DNA from: Oidiodendron maius Zn
Lineage: Eukaryota; Ascomycota; Leotiomycetes; Myxotrichaceae
NCBI GenBank assembly: GCA_000827325.1
Contig: KN832901.1
Location: forward strand, 1-64,000
Direction: 5' to 3'
DNA length: 64,000 bases
Shown in pieces: positions 11,310 to 23,137 of the stretch; position 1 is the stretch's first letter; each line of letters begins with the position of its first letter. A program made the position numbers and the translations under genes. The notes under the pieces are model-generated. The model saw nothing but the letters and a program-made list of their open reading frames with translations. It was not told where the DNA came from and searched no databases.

Positions 11310-13166
11310 TCACGTCCAGTACTTTTGCCATATCTGCCACTCCGAGTCACTGCCACTGAACTAAACGTCTGGGTCAGTATGCGACAATCTGTGGATCAGA
11401 CGAAAACAATGACGTACTGTAAACGCCACCTCTGTGATATCCTGAAAGCCCTCTGTTATCACAGGGCGCTGGTAGCGCGACGCGAAACCGCGAAAAGCCA
11501 AGCTGGGGAGGATGGCTCGCTTTTCGGGATTCATCTGAGACAGTAGTTCAGCTTTAGCTCTATGCTCACGTCTCGTCCGAGAATATGCGAGGGTGCAGAA
11601 CATTGCTTGAGCAGGACTAGATGAGGGGGGTGGCATACCTCTTTGTTTAAGGATCGCACCACATCATTGTGTTCGCAGACCTCCGCAGGTGCCGTGAACA
11701 GGACACACCGGATTGGGACCGAGTGCTTCGCAGCCAACTCCACCCACTTGCTACGGACTTCTATATCGGCATTTGTATTATCTAAGAGCAGACGATCAGT
11801 ATATCACGGCATTTCATCCTGGGTATGAAAGGAGCTCACCAACAGCTACCGACTTCCCCGCATCCAGACACTCCTCCGCAACTTTGAGGCATTTCTCTCG
11901 CTAGTCAGATGTTAACTGATCTTCAAAGCTCTGAGATCTGCGTGACGTACTGATTTTAAGGTATCTTGATTTACACGTGCATATCCCAGAGGCTCCAACT
12001 GCTTCCAGTAGAAAGTTGACTTTCCTGCACCTGGGCTGCCGCAGAAGAGAATAATATCTTGATTATTCGTCTTCGCATATACTTGAGCTACAGCTATGAG
12101 TCAGTTCGCCTCTTGAAAGCATTAATTCTACAGGTTTGCTGTAACTTACCTTCAGGAACTCCCGCACGGAGATATTCGCAGGGATCGAACGTACGGACGA
12201 ACGGTCGAGGTTCTTCCTTCAAGAAAAATTCCTCGGGCGTATGAAAAGCGATGCCAGTATTACTTGCAAAATTCCTGTCCATGTAAGTAAATCTACGACA
12301 CCGTGTGTTTCATAGAATCTACCTATCTGAGCAAGAGAAGTCCTTTTGCTTCCCTCCATCTGCCGTGCGCCCCCCAGCATCTCCCACCATTAGTGAATTC
12401 TCCAGGTCAAGATCTCCGGGTAGATGGATATCGTAGTCTTGAAGTAGTTCTTTCCACATGCCCATCCTGGGTTTGCGGAATATATCCTTCTCCGTAGCCG
12501 CGTATATACTGATGGGCAGGTCCAGTTGGCTGAACACAGCAGCGGCTTTGGTCTTGAAAACTGAGAGCTTTGAGTGATGGGCCTTGGGCAATTTGGGATC
12601 CGGCCGCATGGAAATCCCGGCTTGGTTGCTGATTACGACAATCCTGTAGCCGTCCTCTCGATAGAGCTTCCTGAGCGTTCGCGGGACTGATGGATGCCAC
12701 CATTTCCAGTCCTGGGCATCTGAGGCAAATTTCTTTCCCGACGACGTGGTTACCAGAGTTGAATCCTGTTCAGGGTCAGTCACAGGTTAGACATTATGAC
12801 ACTAATATATCACGAAATTTATGGCTCTCACGAAATCGAAGGCGGCAACTTTTCTTCTCTTCTTGTCATTTGCGTCCGCGCTGTCATCGTTCACAGGCAC
12901 GTATTTGCCAACGAGAAGTGTTTTGGGAGAGTCTCCATGCGCTCCACGTTCGTACCATTGCATCTTTTCTGGAGGCTTCTGAGATGTTGGCATAAAAAAG
13001 GATGCGACAGCATTTTCTATGAAACAATCAGCATATATTATATCTCCTCTCGAGAGAAGAGGCCTTTACGTGTTGTTCCAGACTGTACTTGAACCTTCCT
13101 GCGCAGAGGTGGTGGTGATACAGGTGCTGTGAGCTTTCGCTTACTACTACTAGAAGACCCTGCCAT
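11310..13166 (-). CDS. pnk1: Polynucleotide kinase 3'-phosphatase
   Basis: Nine exons: 13070-13166, 12832-13016, 12323-12765, 12150-12274, 11951-12093, 11840-11900, 11639-11781, 11418-11534, 11310-11360. They encode 454 residues. The enzyme repairs DNA break ends, removing 3'-phosphate and adding 5'-phosphate. The HAD phosphatase motif FDFDSTL (acid residues D93 and D95) is rebuilt across the exon 2/3 junction, followed by VVISNQAGIS. The kinase P-loop GSPGAGKST is at 302-310, with VAVDNTNAD and the FRGFASRYQRP segment downstream, and the family-typical end IWQKYWT. There is no FHA domain, like fission yeast Pnk1 and unlike human PNKP. Residues 33-40 read QNAVASFF, a match to the PCNA-binding PIP box. 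The last exon has 17 codons. Confidence 0.95.
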
Positions 13167-13588
13167 AGTTAGTAGGAAGGCCTTGCTTCTGGCATTACAT
13201 AGAAATGCCAGCTTTGTGAATTTGTAACAGTGTTGTAGTTTTTGAGTTGGGAAGCGTGAGACTTCTCCTGGGCGCGCGAAGTTGAGTTTGAGTTTAGTGG
13301 TCACACACAGATCGCGTAAATGGAGCGTGACCACATGACCTGATTTCAAAATCAATAAGGTACCTACTAAACTTAAAAAGAAGTCTCCTACATAGGTTAA
13401 AAAAAGGGACCCATAGTCAGATCGCACTTATCATATTCAGTATTAATCAGGTGTTAAACCTCATGGGTAGCCCTTTTGGATCAAAAGATACCTTAACAGA
13501 TCATATTTCATATTTATGTACAGTACTATTCTGTAACACGGGATACATATAGTTTGCGCAGGGTGTAATGCTGCATTGGGCTTTTTTC
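13167..13588. other. Spacer between pnk1 start and PPR gene stop
   Basis: About 420 bases, AT-rich in its right half. It should carry the pnk1 promoter and the 3' end of the PPR gene. It contains GTACAGTAC near 13514. No gene seen. Confidence 0.5.
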
Positions 13589-15406
13589 CTACAGAGATCC
13601 CAGCAGCCAATCGAATCGTTTCTCGGCCATATCTTCGCCTTCAATTAGTGGTTGCAGAGTCTTCAAGATGAAGTCCATATCCACTTCAGATGGCTTCCAT
13701 CTCTGCCGAATCTCCTCCCAGATATCTATTGTTCTAGACTTTCCCGAGCACTTCAGAAAAGCCCTCAGCGCCCACAAGGCAATCCACTTTGAGATGTACA
13801 AATCTGCTACCCCGTCGTCTATGGCTCGGAGAAATGACTTCCACACACTCTCCAGCCTGTCGTCTGTCCACTCAGTGTAGCGAATGCCTCCATGCAGGGC
13901 AAACCCCTTGAGAAGAGCGAGGAAGAGAGCGCCATGAAGAGGGATTTCAAACCACTTCATCTCGTCAAGATACTTAGCTACTTTGTCCAGCTCACCGGCC
14001 CGGACAGCGAAGTAGTTGACCAAGATCCGATACGTCTGCGTATCCGGGGCAATGATCGACTTTTGACGATATTCCTCCAGTTTTGTCGGGTCGTGTCGTG
14101 CTGTTTTGGCTAATTTTAAAAGCGATAAGTTGATCTCTCTTCGAGATTTGAAGTCTTTTGGAGGGATTCGTGACTTCCTGTTCACCAGATGGGCCTGTTT
14201 CATGCGCTCGTAGACATTCGCTGCTGCATTTGCCTCATGAGCGTGGATGAGAGCAGATATCACGGCGTTCAGGACGACCGTATCGACGATTTCGCCAGCG
14301 TCAATAAGAGCTTTATATGCAGCCCGAACGCCATCGCCATTCCCTTTGAGCCCGTAGTAGTGAATTTGGCTCACGTAATGAAATCGGTTGTATCTGAATC
14401 CACGTTCTTCCATCTCCTTGTATATCATTTCAGCGAGAGTAAACTTGCCGGCCTTACACGCCACGTCAAACAATACGTTGAACGTAGCATCGTTTCCTTT
14501 TACTCCCACAATATGCTCCATCTCTCTCCACATTTGCAATGCAGCCTCGACTTCCGCTTCTGTGGATCTATGGACGTATCGTGCGGCAAACGAAATAGCG
14601 CTTGTCCACTCGGACGTAGTTAATGGAATAGCAGCTCCCTTCATATCATCGATGACAGAAAAATATCGTAACATGGAGTGCTCGTCTTTACGCTCAACAA
14701 CAGCCAGGTGCCGGAGAAGCCTGTGCCTAGTTTTGGATTCAAGATATGGAGCCCGCGGTGCCGGAAGATCCCTGTATAAGTTGTATACCTCCTCGGGATC
14801 TCGTGTGAAGTCTTTCAGTGCGAGATCCAGCAGCTCAATCGTTGCCTCTGCGTCGGGGCTGCAGGGCCACGCACAATGTGGAGGTGGCCAGTCCTCCTCC
14901 TCTTTGTCGGTGACGGTAAGATGCGGCCCATCGGGATGCCTGTAAAGATTTGGAGGTTCCATCAAGGGAAGACCGTCCGTGAATGACTCTCCGCCATAGT
15001 CGTCAACCAAGGCCAGAAGCTCTTCCTTGGTAGTATTCGGATGAAACGTATAGTTGCTTTGCTGAGGCGCCTTTGAATTTGGATCCTTCTGACTAGATAT
15101 ATGTTCTGTCGTCCCCTGCCCCTTTTCGGAGATCGGCCGCCTCGTAGATGTAAAGTATGTGCATGTTGGCAGCACTGCACTATGTTTCCGGCAACGGCTA
15201 GCTTTTGCAAGTGAACTGATGAACCAAGCTTCAAGTCTTACGCTATCTGAAGTCATCGGCCCGGGAACTCGGAGTCGAGGTTCTCTGAGTTTACCAGTCC
15301 GCAGTCCTCGAGAAAGGGTTGCCGGGTATAGGAAAGGAAGGGCCTGGCAAGTAGCTACCTTCGAGGCGAAAGTTCCGCTCGAGGTGGTGGAACAAAAGAT
15401 GGACAT
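13589..15406 (-). CDS. Mitochondrial pentatricopeptide-repeat (PPR) protein
   Basis: A single exon encodes 605 residues from the ATG at 15406; the same frame is open for 50 codons further upstream but that part is basic and not protein-like. The N-terminus is rich in Ser, Thr, Arg and Leu with few acidic residues, as in a mitochondrial presequence. From about residue 240 on there are helical pairs of PPR type: TFNVLFDVACKAGKFTLAEM followed by IYKEMEERG, VVLNAVISALIHAHEANAAA with VYERMKQA, and TYRILVNYFAVRAGELDKVA with KYLDEMKW. Such proteins bind specific mitochondrial transcripts and support their stability or translation. The exact orthologue was not identified. It is divergent, 371 bases away, from a mitoribosomal protein gene, which fits a mitochondrial gene-expression role. 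Confidence 0.88.
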   Translation of the reverse strand: MSIFCSTTSSGTFASKVATCQALPFLYPATLSRGLRTGKLREPRLRVPGPMTSDSVRLEAWFISSLAKASRCRKHSAVLPTCTYFTSTRRPISEKGQGTTEHISSQKDPNSKAPQQSNYTFHPNTTKEELLALVDDYGGESFTDGLPLMEPPNLYRHPDGPHLTVTDKEEEDWPPPHCAWPCSPDAEATIELLDLALKDFTRDPEEVYNLYRDLPAPRAPYLESKTRHRLLRHLAVVERKDEHSMLRYFSVIDDMKGAAIPLTTSEWTSAISFAARYVHRSTEAEVEAALQMWREMEHIVGVKGNDATFNVLFDVACKAGKFTLAEMIYKEMEERGFRYNRFHYVSQIHYYGLKGNGDGVRAAYKALIDAGEIVDTVVLNAVISALIHAHEANAAANVYERMKQAHLVNRKSRIPPKDFKSRREINLSLLKLAKTARHDPTKLEEYRQKSIIAPDTQTYRILVNYFAVRAGELDKVAKYLDEMKWFEIPLHGALFLALLKGFALHGGIRYTEWTDDRLESVWKSFLRAIDDGVADLYISKWIALWALRAFLKCSGKSRTIDIWEEIRQRWKPSEVDMDFILKTLQPLIEGEDMAEKRFDWLLGSL

Positions 15407-15777
15407 GAGCCGCCTGGCATATCGGCCCTGATCGCTTCTATTCTTGCAGACACATTGAAGCTTTAGAAAACTATGAGGGACGAAGTGCCGCTCTTTTAAT
15501 GTCGAATGAGACGAATGTCGGTTTCTGCGTCCGTGCTGGTGTTCTTTGTTGTGCACCTCGTAAGGGATCTCCCGACGAAATTTCGAGGTTGACGCGCTGC
15601 GCGGAATTTGCCGACCACAGAGCTACAGAAAAGTTGACGACTTCAGGGACTTCGTACAAACCTCCAGGTCACTGCAACAAACCACCAACTCAAAGTTGTG
15701 AGTTCCGGTTCATGAGAAGAAATTCATATAACATTCAGCTAATGTACTATTTAGTGTCGATTCATCACTATCGTAAG
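15407..15777. promoter_or_regulatory. Divergent promoter, PPR gene / mS23 gene
   Basis: These 371 bases separate two divergent genes that both act in mitochondrial gene expression. Frames extend into it from both genes without conserved sequence, so it is treated as shared promoter and leaders. Confidence 0.5.
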
Positions 15778-16580
15778 ATGGGGAAGGTAGGGGGCCGAAA
15801 CCTCATGGCTCCAAGGGTCTATCAACAAGCCACAATGTTCTTAGAAAATAAGCTCTGGAGTCAAGTGCCACCTTGGTATACTACAATGGGATCAGTCCCT
15901 CCTCCTGAGATTCTAACGCGAACGCTACCTCCCCAACACCGAGAGCGCAAATTAAATTCGCGAGTGCGGAAACCGAGCAAGATGTTTAAGCCTCTACCCT
16001 TAGAGTACGAAGAGGACCGATTACGGAAGGAGTTCTACTCCGATCATCCGTGGGAGTTAGCCAGGCCGAGGATTGTTTTGGAAAATGATGGGAAGGATGG
16101 GCAGAGATGCGATTGGAGCAGGATACAACAGCGGGGGCGACCTTTGAATGGCGAGAGGTATTGATGGCCTTTTTGGGGTACACGGGGTTCTAGTACTAAC
16201 ATCCTCTCAGTGTAATTCAACGGCAGCTATGGCTCATGAATGAAGGCAGACTGGACAAAAACGAGGCGTACGATATTGCACGGAAAGAGTTCTATGACTT
16301 GCGGCACGAAGAAGAAGTAGAAAGACGAGTTGCGAGAGAAGAGGCACTGTGGGTTGGGGCAACGTTCGGGAAGGGGGCGTTGGAGATTGGCATGGGGTTG
16401 GAAGATAAGATTTATGAGGAATGGAAAACGTGGGCTGTAGAAGAGGTTCAAGCGATGGAGAGGGCCAGAGACGCTGCTTATACTGGCATTGGAACTGCCA
16501 ATCCTGATGATGGAGGTGAAGACCTAAATACGGGATTAGATGCCGCTGAGGCTGATGTTGTTCACAATGCAGCTCGATAA
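15778..16580 (+). CDS. rsm25: Mitochondrial small-subunit ribosomal protein mS23 (Rsm25)
   Basis: Two exons (15778-16157, 16211-16580) encode 249 residues. mS23/Rsm25 is a structural protein of the small mitochondrial ribosomal subunit. The N-terminal block carries APRVYQQATMFLENK, PPWYTTMGSVPPPE and LTRTLPP, the usual fungal mS23 opening. The middle has LRKEFYSDHPWELARPRIVLE, and the second exon has RQLWLMNEGRLDKNEAYD and an alpha-helical acidic/basic tail. The junction restores a serine codon (AG|T). The ATG at 15778 matches the usual very short N-terminus of the family; an upstream frame is open but not conserved. The C-terminal part is charged and variable, as in other fungi. Confidence 0.9.
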
Positions 16581-16828
16581 TGCGGGACACATTTGTAGGC
16601 ATAGCGGCGGGATGGGGTTTGTATGATATAGATCTTCAATGTATCATCTGTTGAGCTCGGCATGCTTGGAATATAGATGGAGGTATGATATCTCTTATTG
16701 GCTACAGTAGATGCTTTTCCGCTAATTGGGTTGTGAGTTATGCCAAACTTCCCTAGAACGGCTATAATATGAATCAAATGACGACACAGATTCGATGGGA
16801 AATTAGGCATTTCAGATATCTTCTAATC

Positions 16829-17673
16829 TTACGTATCTACGAGAAATCCTTTCCAGTCCACCTTCGTACCCGTTCCACCCCTGTTTATAGCCTTGTTCAG
16901 CACCTCCCATTGCACTAAAAACTTATCGCAGAGGCCCATCCGCAGAAGGACTTTACCACTGAGGCTCAGAGTCTTAACTCGGGCCCAACTCTCTACATAA
17001 ATGACCTTCATCTTCTGCCTGGGCGCTAGCCCAACGAACTTCAAGATCACACTTGCTATAATAACTATTACTGCCGTGGCCGGGCCATTCGTAACTATGA
17101 GATCCGGGTACTCAAACGGGGAAACGGCGGATGTCGCTGCAGCCCGGTAGAGCGCGTTCAAGCTGCCAATTAGACACATTAGAGAAGTTATGGGCGTAGT
17201 GTACAACGTTTGGTGAATCTTCCTTGCTCGGGGAACAGTTGTAACCTCCCATTTTCCCGTTACTGCATGCAGAGCTCCTGATTGCGATACAGTGGTGGAG
17301 TGTGTGTATTTCGTCTGAATTCCAGCTTCTATCTCTCGGGCTTTGGCGGCAGAGAAGTTATCTCCAGACGAAACTATGTAGGTTCTATGGGCCCATCTCC
17401 TAGGGTTTACGCCACGGAGAAGGGACATCATTTCTGCAGTGTGGCCCCCAGAGCCTAGAACTATCACCATGTGGGAGCGTTTGTCTTTCGGGATTTTAAG
17501 TCGACTGTAAGGGCGAAAGCGCGTAGAGGGAAGGATATACAAGAGTCGAAGCTATACAACAGCGTTAGGGTGTTTTAGGAGAGTGGATGGCATTGTATAC
17601 CTACAAAGGTGCTAGTGATGATCACCAGGAATGTGGCAGCGAAGAGAGGTAAGGCTGAGATACCAACCGCCAT
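16829..17673 (-). CDS. alg14: UDP-GlcNAc transferase subunit Alg14
   Basis: Two exons (17605-17673, 16829-17551) encode 263 residues. Alg14 is the ER membrane subunit that recruits soluble Alg13; together they add the second GlcNAc to dolichol-PP-GlcNAc in N-glycan assembly. The first exon encodes a hydrophobic N-terminal membrane anchor (about residues 5-23). Residues 56-63 are GSGGHTAE, the glycosyltransferase nucleotide-sugar loop. Further on are YIVSSGDNFS, the VTNGPATAV motif, YVESWARVKTLSLSGK and the DKFLVQWE strand. The short first exon is supported by its hydrophobicity and by an in-frame join (TTT|CTT). It converges on the mS23 gene across about 250 bases, and is divergent from ima1. 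Confidence 0.94.
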
Positions 17674-18338
17674 TTTGACGACGCGAGGCTGAAAGACTTG
17701 ACAAGCTATGGACGCATCGATACTATAGGCGCATCTCTCCAACCACAATGGTAGCTGTGGTTTGCGTTGTTCTTTCAATTGAACTCCTTTCCACTTGATC
17801 GATGTCGTTGAAAGGTTAATCCTTCGAAGATTCGGTGAAGTGTCCAGATAGAGTTGGAAGCCTAGCCTCGGTTGCACCTTACCAGATCACACACACCACA
17901 ACAAGAGAGTACTGGATTATATTCACTGTAATTCTTTATTTGAAGTTTCATAATTCATCGATTCACTTCATGTTCTCGACTGCGGGGACCGCTATCACAA
18001 AGACTCAGAGAGTCACTTGGTTGACTATATATCTCATCGCAGAAGACAGGTCCTTTTAGTGACCGAAAAATCTCCCATCCCAATTTCCAATTTATCCACT
18101 AAGTTCTCATCTCACCTGCTCATTCGGCCCCATTCGATAAATATCTTCGTTGCATTAAAACAGTGCCTTTCGTGGCGAAATGACGTTTGGAGGTTGCTCA
18201 CCGCTGTCAACAGGGATTAGCATGGCGGCGCAGAAAACCCGAAATCATGCTGGCAGAATTGTCGCAACTGCCATACCTGCATCATCAACTACTGCTGAGG
18301 CGCTCTACTTCTCTGGAAATACGCAAAGTCATGGACAC
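17674..18338. promoter_or_regulatory. Divergent region, alg14 / ima1
   Basis: These 665 bases separate the alg14 start and the preferred ima1 start. The ima1 reading frame is open back to an ATG at 18180, so the right part may be leader or an N-terminal extension. Confidence 0.5.
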
Positions 18339-20580
18339 ATGGCTCCCAATTTTGGCCTGAAGTCTCTCGTCTGCTTCTACTGCAACAAGAAGTCTGGCCT
18401 GAAGTATGACGGACTCATAACGCAGTGGCATTGCAAAAAGTGCGATTCAGAGAACTTCCTGGATGAGGTATGCCCAAATACAAGTAGCTGGTAATCTCTG
18501 CTGATCTCTTGATAGAATGGCGACATCACAGATCCCCCAGTTGCCACCAACTCTGCTGCACACACCGACCTCCAATATGCTATCCCGGGCCTAGACTCGA
18601 TCCCGGCTGGGACATCCTCACAAGCGGACGGATCGAGCATATTCTGTTCAACATGTATTCAGAATCAACATCTCTACACCTCATGCCTGGCGCAATACCC
18701 AATCGAAACCGACCCGAATCATCCTGAATACAAATCCCTAGAGCGCAAGTACTATAAGTTTCGAGCCAACCTCGAGAAGCAATATCCTCAGGTCTGCGAA
18801 GACTGTGAGCCTAAGGTGCTTGAGCGCATGAGAGAAGCTGGCAAAACTGCAAAGACAGATTATCTCAGACGGCTTTTGCAGCAGTCTCGTGAGAGAAGAG
18901 TTGCAGCTAGATCTGGGGCCATTACTACCTCTGGAATACTGGAGCTTGGGGGTAAATGCTTGTGGTATTTTGGGCTTGGGTCACAACTGCTTTGGCATAT
19001 CTCAGGGTTGATCATTGCTGTACAGCACAACTACCAGACAGTTTTCGATACTTTAGTTCAACATGATTTATTAACAGCCATCCACTGGCTTGCTGACAGC
19101 TCTTCTGCGCTATCTATCTGGGGCTTCCGGTCGAGTTTGGCCTCCCTTTGGTGGAATCCAAGGTTTAAGCACTTAAATAATGGCTTCATGAACCATATTA
19201 AAGGATTTGGAGAGTGGTATAAGTACCAAGCAACTCTGCTTCTCGTTCGGGCAATCTATTATTATATGATGAGAACCAGTATTCTTGCAGACCCTCTGGC
19301 TCCGGCAACCCTAGGCGCTCACCTGTTTGGACTGGGATTTGCTACCTATGTAAGTCTATGATTATATTTTAAATTCGTCGACTGACACTTTAAAGCTAGC
19401 AATTGCGGCGAATCGTTCGCTCAAGGTTGATATGACACGCCTCTGGGACTTTACACCCAACAAACTTCCTCATGTCGGACCGAGTTCAAGTCCGAGCCCG
19501 AAAGGATCGGGAAATAGCATGGCAGATGCTCTAGATGAGATGCTTGCCGTGCCATCTAGAAGGCGATCCGTGTCTCCACCATCCCCACAAGCGTACAGCA
19601 ATCTGCAACGAAAGAGCATTAAGAATCAATACGGGAGCCTTGCATCAAATATTCAATCATCATATATTGGCGGTACGCAGCAGGTTCAACAACACATCAA
19701 GACGCCTGCAATGGCTTTGAAACATTTGTCGATAGGGAATTATCCAACTCGAAGCCAGGCTCTTGCCCAGGTCTCCGATGATCAGGATATGATGGACTGG
19801 GACCCAATTCAGCCTCAGTCTAAACACCGAGCTTTCAATTCCGTCCGGCCTGCCGATTCCGGCACCCAGCTCTTCGGCCAAGCCCCTGTCCAGGCCGAGT
19901 CAGGTGCCATGTGGTTCCACGTCCCTCCAGCTCCTATATCTCCAGCTCATCGGCTACGGAACCCACCAAATCAGCCGAGGTTGCGGGTATCATCTCAAGA
20001 AACCAAGCAGAATTTCTTTGGCAAAGTCACTTCCCAGGCCAATGTACCAAGCAATTCTACTGAAGCTGAAACTGACTCCGAACCCTTGGGAGGTGCCAGG
20101 TCGAGACGAAACGTTGAATTCGCCCAGCAGAAGTTCTTCCCTCCGCCTCCACCGAGCGAGAGCGGAGAAAAGCTAGCAGAGCTCCTGACCTCATTCTCTC
20201 TAAGCTCGGATTCCGAAACTTCTGAAGATAAGAGACGCGGATACAACTTTCGCCATCTATACCAGGCAATAGCTCTCTGGCTAGGACTCCTCTTCTGGAA
20301 TCGAGTCCTCTACAACCCGTCCGAACATACCAGGAATGTCAGTCTGGCAGTGATGGGTGGATGCGGCCTTATTGGAGCCCGCACGGTCTTGGATAATCTG
20401 CAATTCAAGCCGCGGGGCTTTACGCGGACTGCGGGCGCAGTCCTGGGCGCCATGGAGATGGCTGCTGCTGGGTACGGCGTGCAGGAGATCATGGCGGGAA
20501 GAGGGAGCTGCGAGTACTGCGCGCCTCTAGGGTCGATGATAATAGCCGTGATGGCGGTGTATGAGATGCTGCATCTATGA
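18339..20580 (+). CDS. ima1: Inner nuclear membrane protein Ima1 (Samp1/NET5 family)
   Basis: Three exons (18339-18467, 18516-19349, 19396-20580) encode 715 residues. Ima1 sits in the inner nuclear membrane and in fission yeast links heterochromatin or centromeric chromatin to the envelope. The N-terminus carries the family zinc motif: CFYC at 12-15 and CKKC at 32-35. Further cysteine pairs appear in FCSTC and CEDC. Several hydrophobic segments follow (around GGKCLWYFGLGSQLLWHISG, QATLLLVRAIYYYM, and a C-terminal set in exon 3). Between them is a Ser/Pro-rich region of about 300 residues. The ATG at 18339 is preferred because known members start just before the first CxxC; in-frame ATGs at 18180 and 18222 would add 53 or 39 residues. 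Confidence 0.9.
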
Positions 20581-23137
20581 GCTAGATGAGATTTCTTTCT
20601 ACCCAAGAGATACACTTGTGAGTGTTTGAGGTTTTTTGTTAAAGGTTACATTTTCAGGCGTAAGGGAGGAGTCTGGCATTGAAGAGTGCGGTTAGCGGGT
20701 TTGATTGGATCAAAGCGATATCATGATTGTCAACCCTACATATACAGTACAGTGAAGTACAAAATTATATTCAAGGAGAGTATAGTCTTATGCTTTTATA
20801 CTCGAGGTATTGGAATACCAGGCGGATGTTAGAATTGTGCAGATGTTTTGTACCGATCATCTTCCCCCTCCCCTCTCGAAAATAAATCGCTTGCGGCCCT
20901 GCCCTTCTGTTTTGCTGAATCTAGTTTGAATGTAGTATAGAACATGATTCAGGACGAATCAACAGCTCAAGTAAAGACTCAAGGATGTGCACATGTCAAG
21001 CTCTAAGTACATGGTATGTGAAGAGGTATATAAGAAATGGAAGACTTATATCTGCCTCTTTTCTGTTTCGTCTGCGAGTCCATTTATAAACTAACATCGC
21101 TATCGTCATCACCTATTTTTGTCATTTTAGAATACAATGACTCGATATAAGTAGCCTTACATCGCATGTAGCACTGGTTATGGATTTAAAGCTGGCTAAT
21201 CCACTTGTCAGGGTCTGCCGTCGAACTTTGGCCCCGCTGCCCGCCAACATGCTCTCCGCAGTTTCCGCCCGTAAGCAGCGCTCAAGTCTGCGCTGGAAAG
21301 ACTGGTCATGGGAAAGGGGGCATAGTATTGAATAGTTGATAATAACTTGATATCGGTGGAGGTAGAGAAGCTAGCCTTTGGAAATTTTTAGAAAACAGAG
21401 GTTGTTCGAAGATGAAGGATCTATTTAAATGTCAAACATAGAAGCGTTTCTAGGTATACGCCCGTACATGCCGACTGGCACTATTAGTAGTCATACAAAT
21501 TATTATGTTTTAAGTCATATCCTTCATCTTAGACACTAGGCATTCGTAGCAGGATCCTACCTTTATCTCGAATCTGAGATGCGGGAGGAGGGGGGGGTGG
21601 GGGTTGGGGGTGTGTGGGGGAATGTAGGGGTGTTCCGATTTCCACAGCTCGGTCCTAACCAATACTAGATAGGTGGATCTACACATGGCATTCATGACCG
21701 CCTACCTGGTGTAGATTGTAATTAAGCTAGCTGGATATCTAGGTAGATTAGTATTAAAGGTTATTCGAGAAGGTAACAAAGGTTGAACAACTGTTCGTCT
21801 GGCTCCAATGGTCGTCACTATTCTCCACAACCTAGGCTCCTTCGTTGGCAACAAAATAAGGAGTAAATCATACTCCTAGTTAGGGAAAAGTACCCTAAAC
21901 GGCTCCGAGAGTAGTCAAGAATAGCGAAACAATGACATGAATCAAGATACCTGAGTGTTTCCCTTTAGGTATTTCGTTTCGGCCCCTTAGAGGGTGGTTA
22001 AGCGAATATAGATGCCGATATGTATATTCGGTCCTTCCGCCTCCACCTAATCTGGCATTGCTTTTTTTAAGAAGTGCAATATGCAGGCTGCTAGAAGAGG
22101 CAATAAGACACATGCTCTCATGTCGGGTTCACACGTCAGTCTGATATGGGGGTCAGCCGCATAGTCCCGACTATTAATCCCCCACCCCCTCCTCCTGCCC
22201 CACGCAGACATACGTACACAATGTCTCTCCGACTTACCATGACTGCAGAGCTTAGTTAGAGGCGGCACATGAGAGAGCTTCGCGTGAATCTTCCCAAGCT
22301 GACGGCTGAGTCGTTATGGGCTGAATTGAGTGGAAATCTGGGAACGCCATCTTTCTCGTGTCTGGCAGCCGAGTCCATCTGCTGATCATCATATGCTGTG
22401 GGAACGCTCACCATCCGCGACCCGCTCCTAGACAGGACGGACAGCTGCTTTTGGACGAGATGAACTTTACCCTGGGCTCGCTTTGCACGGCTCTCTTGTG
22501 GCGAGATGGGCGGGGAGTTCCCGGGTCATATCCCAATTCCTACTGTCTACGCCATCCCGCATGCAGCGAGCGAGTTCCAGGCATACGTCCAGGAACAGTT
22601 GCTTCCGATCTGCCGCCTGCATGCGTCTTACGCAGGCGACGCATGACTCTGGAGGAAGAAGACAAGGAGAGAACGAGGCGTGGGATAATTTACGTCGCTC
22701 ATCTCGTGAGTGCCATCCGAACCCCCCGCGGTCCATGCCACATCGGGGTTGCGAGGGCGCGCTCGAGGAGCCTTCGCGATGACATAGCAGTCGCCGAGGC
22801 TTGGAGTCTAGGGAAAGAAGAGTCTAGTGGCGGGCTTGCTGAAGGCGACATCTCGATTTAATTAGACGAGGTGGCGTCTACGGAATGCGTTCGTATTATT
22901 AGTGAGTGAGTTTAGGTCGGTGAAACTTCTCTGGGACTGGGCGGCGGGCCTAAGCAGGGAGCTACTGACAAACCCCCAAATCCCCAGAACAGAACTTCCT
23001 CTTTCTCTCACCCCTCCATCTCACCACTCTCAGACCAGACAACTGCTCGTGTGTCCACTTCGAAAACCCCACGCGCCCACGCGGCGGCCTGACCCCTTTC
23101 ACAGTCTAGGAAAAATAAAACAAGAAGACATCCCACC
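20581..23137. other. Gene-poor 2.5-kb stretch
   Basis: Between ima1 and the phosphatase gene. The left part is AT-rich; 21.58-21.63 kb holds a G-rich tract. From 22.3 kb the composition becomes GC-richer. Frames such as 22358-22861 open with GTG, not ATG, and have no family signature. I see no convincing gene or transposon. Confidence 0.55.
21583..21630 (+). repeat. G-rich tract with G-quadruplex potential
   Basis: Within 48 bases there are runs of 3, 8, 5, 5, 5 and 4 G separated by one to six bases. Four or more G runs this close satisfy the usual G-quadruplex pattern on the plus strand. It lies about 1 kb downstream of ima1 in a gene-free region. Confidence 0.75.

Noticed and set aside
22358-22861. 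167-codon plus-strand frame
   Set aside because: It opens with GTG, has a competing antisense frame and no family features.
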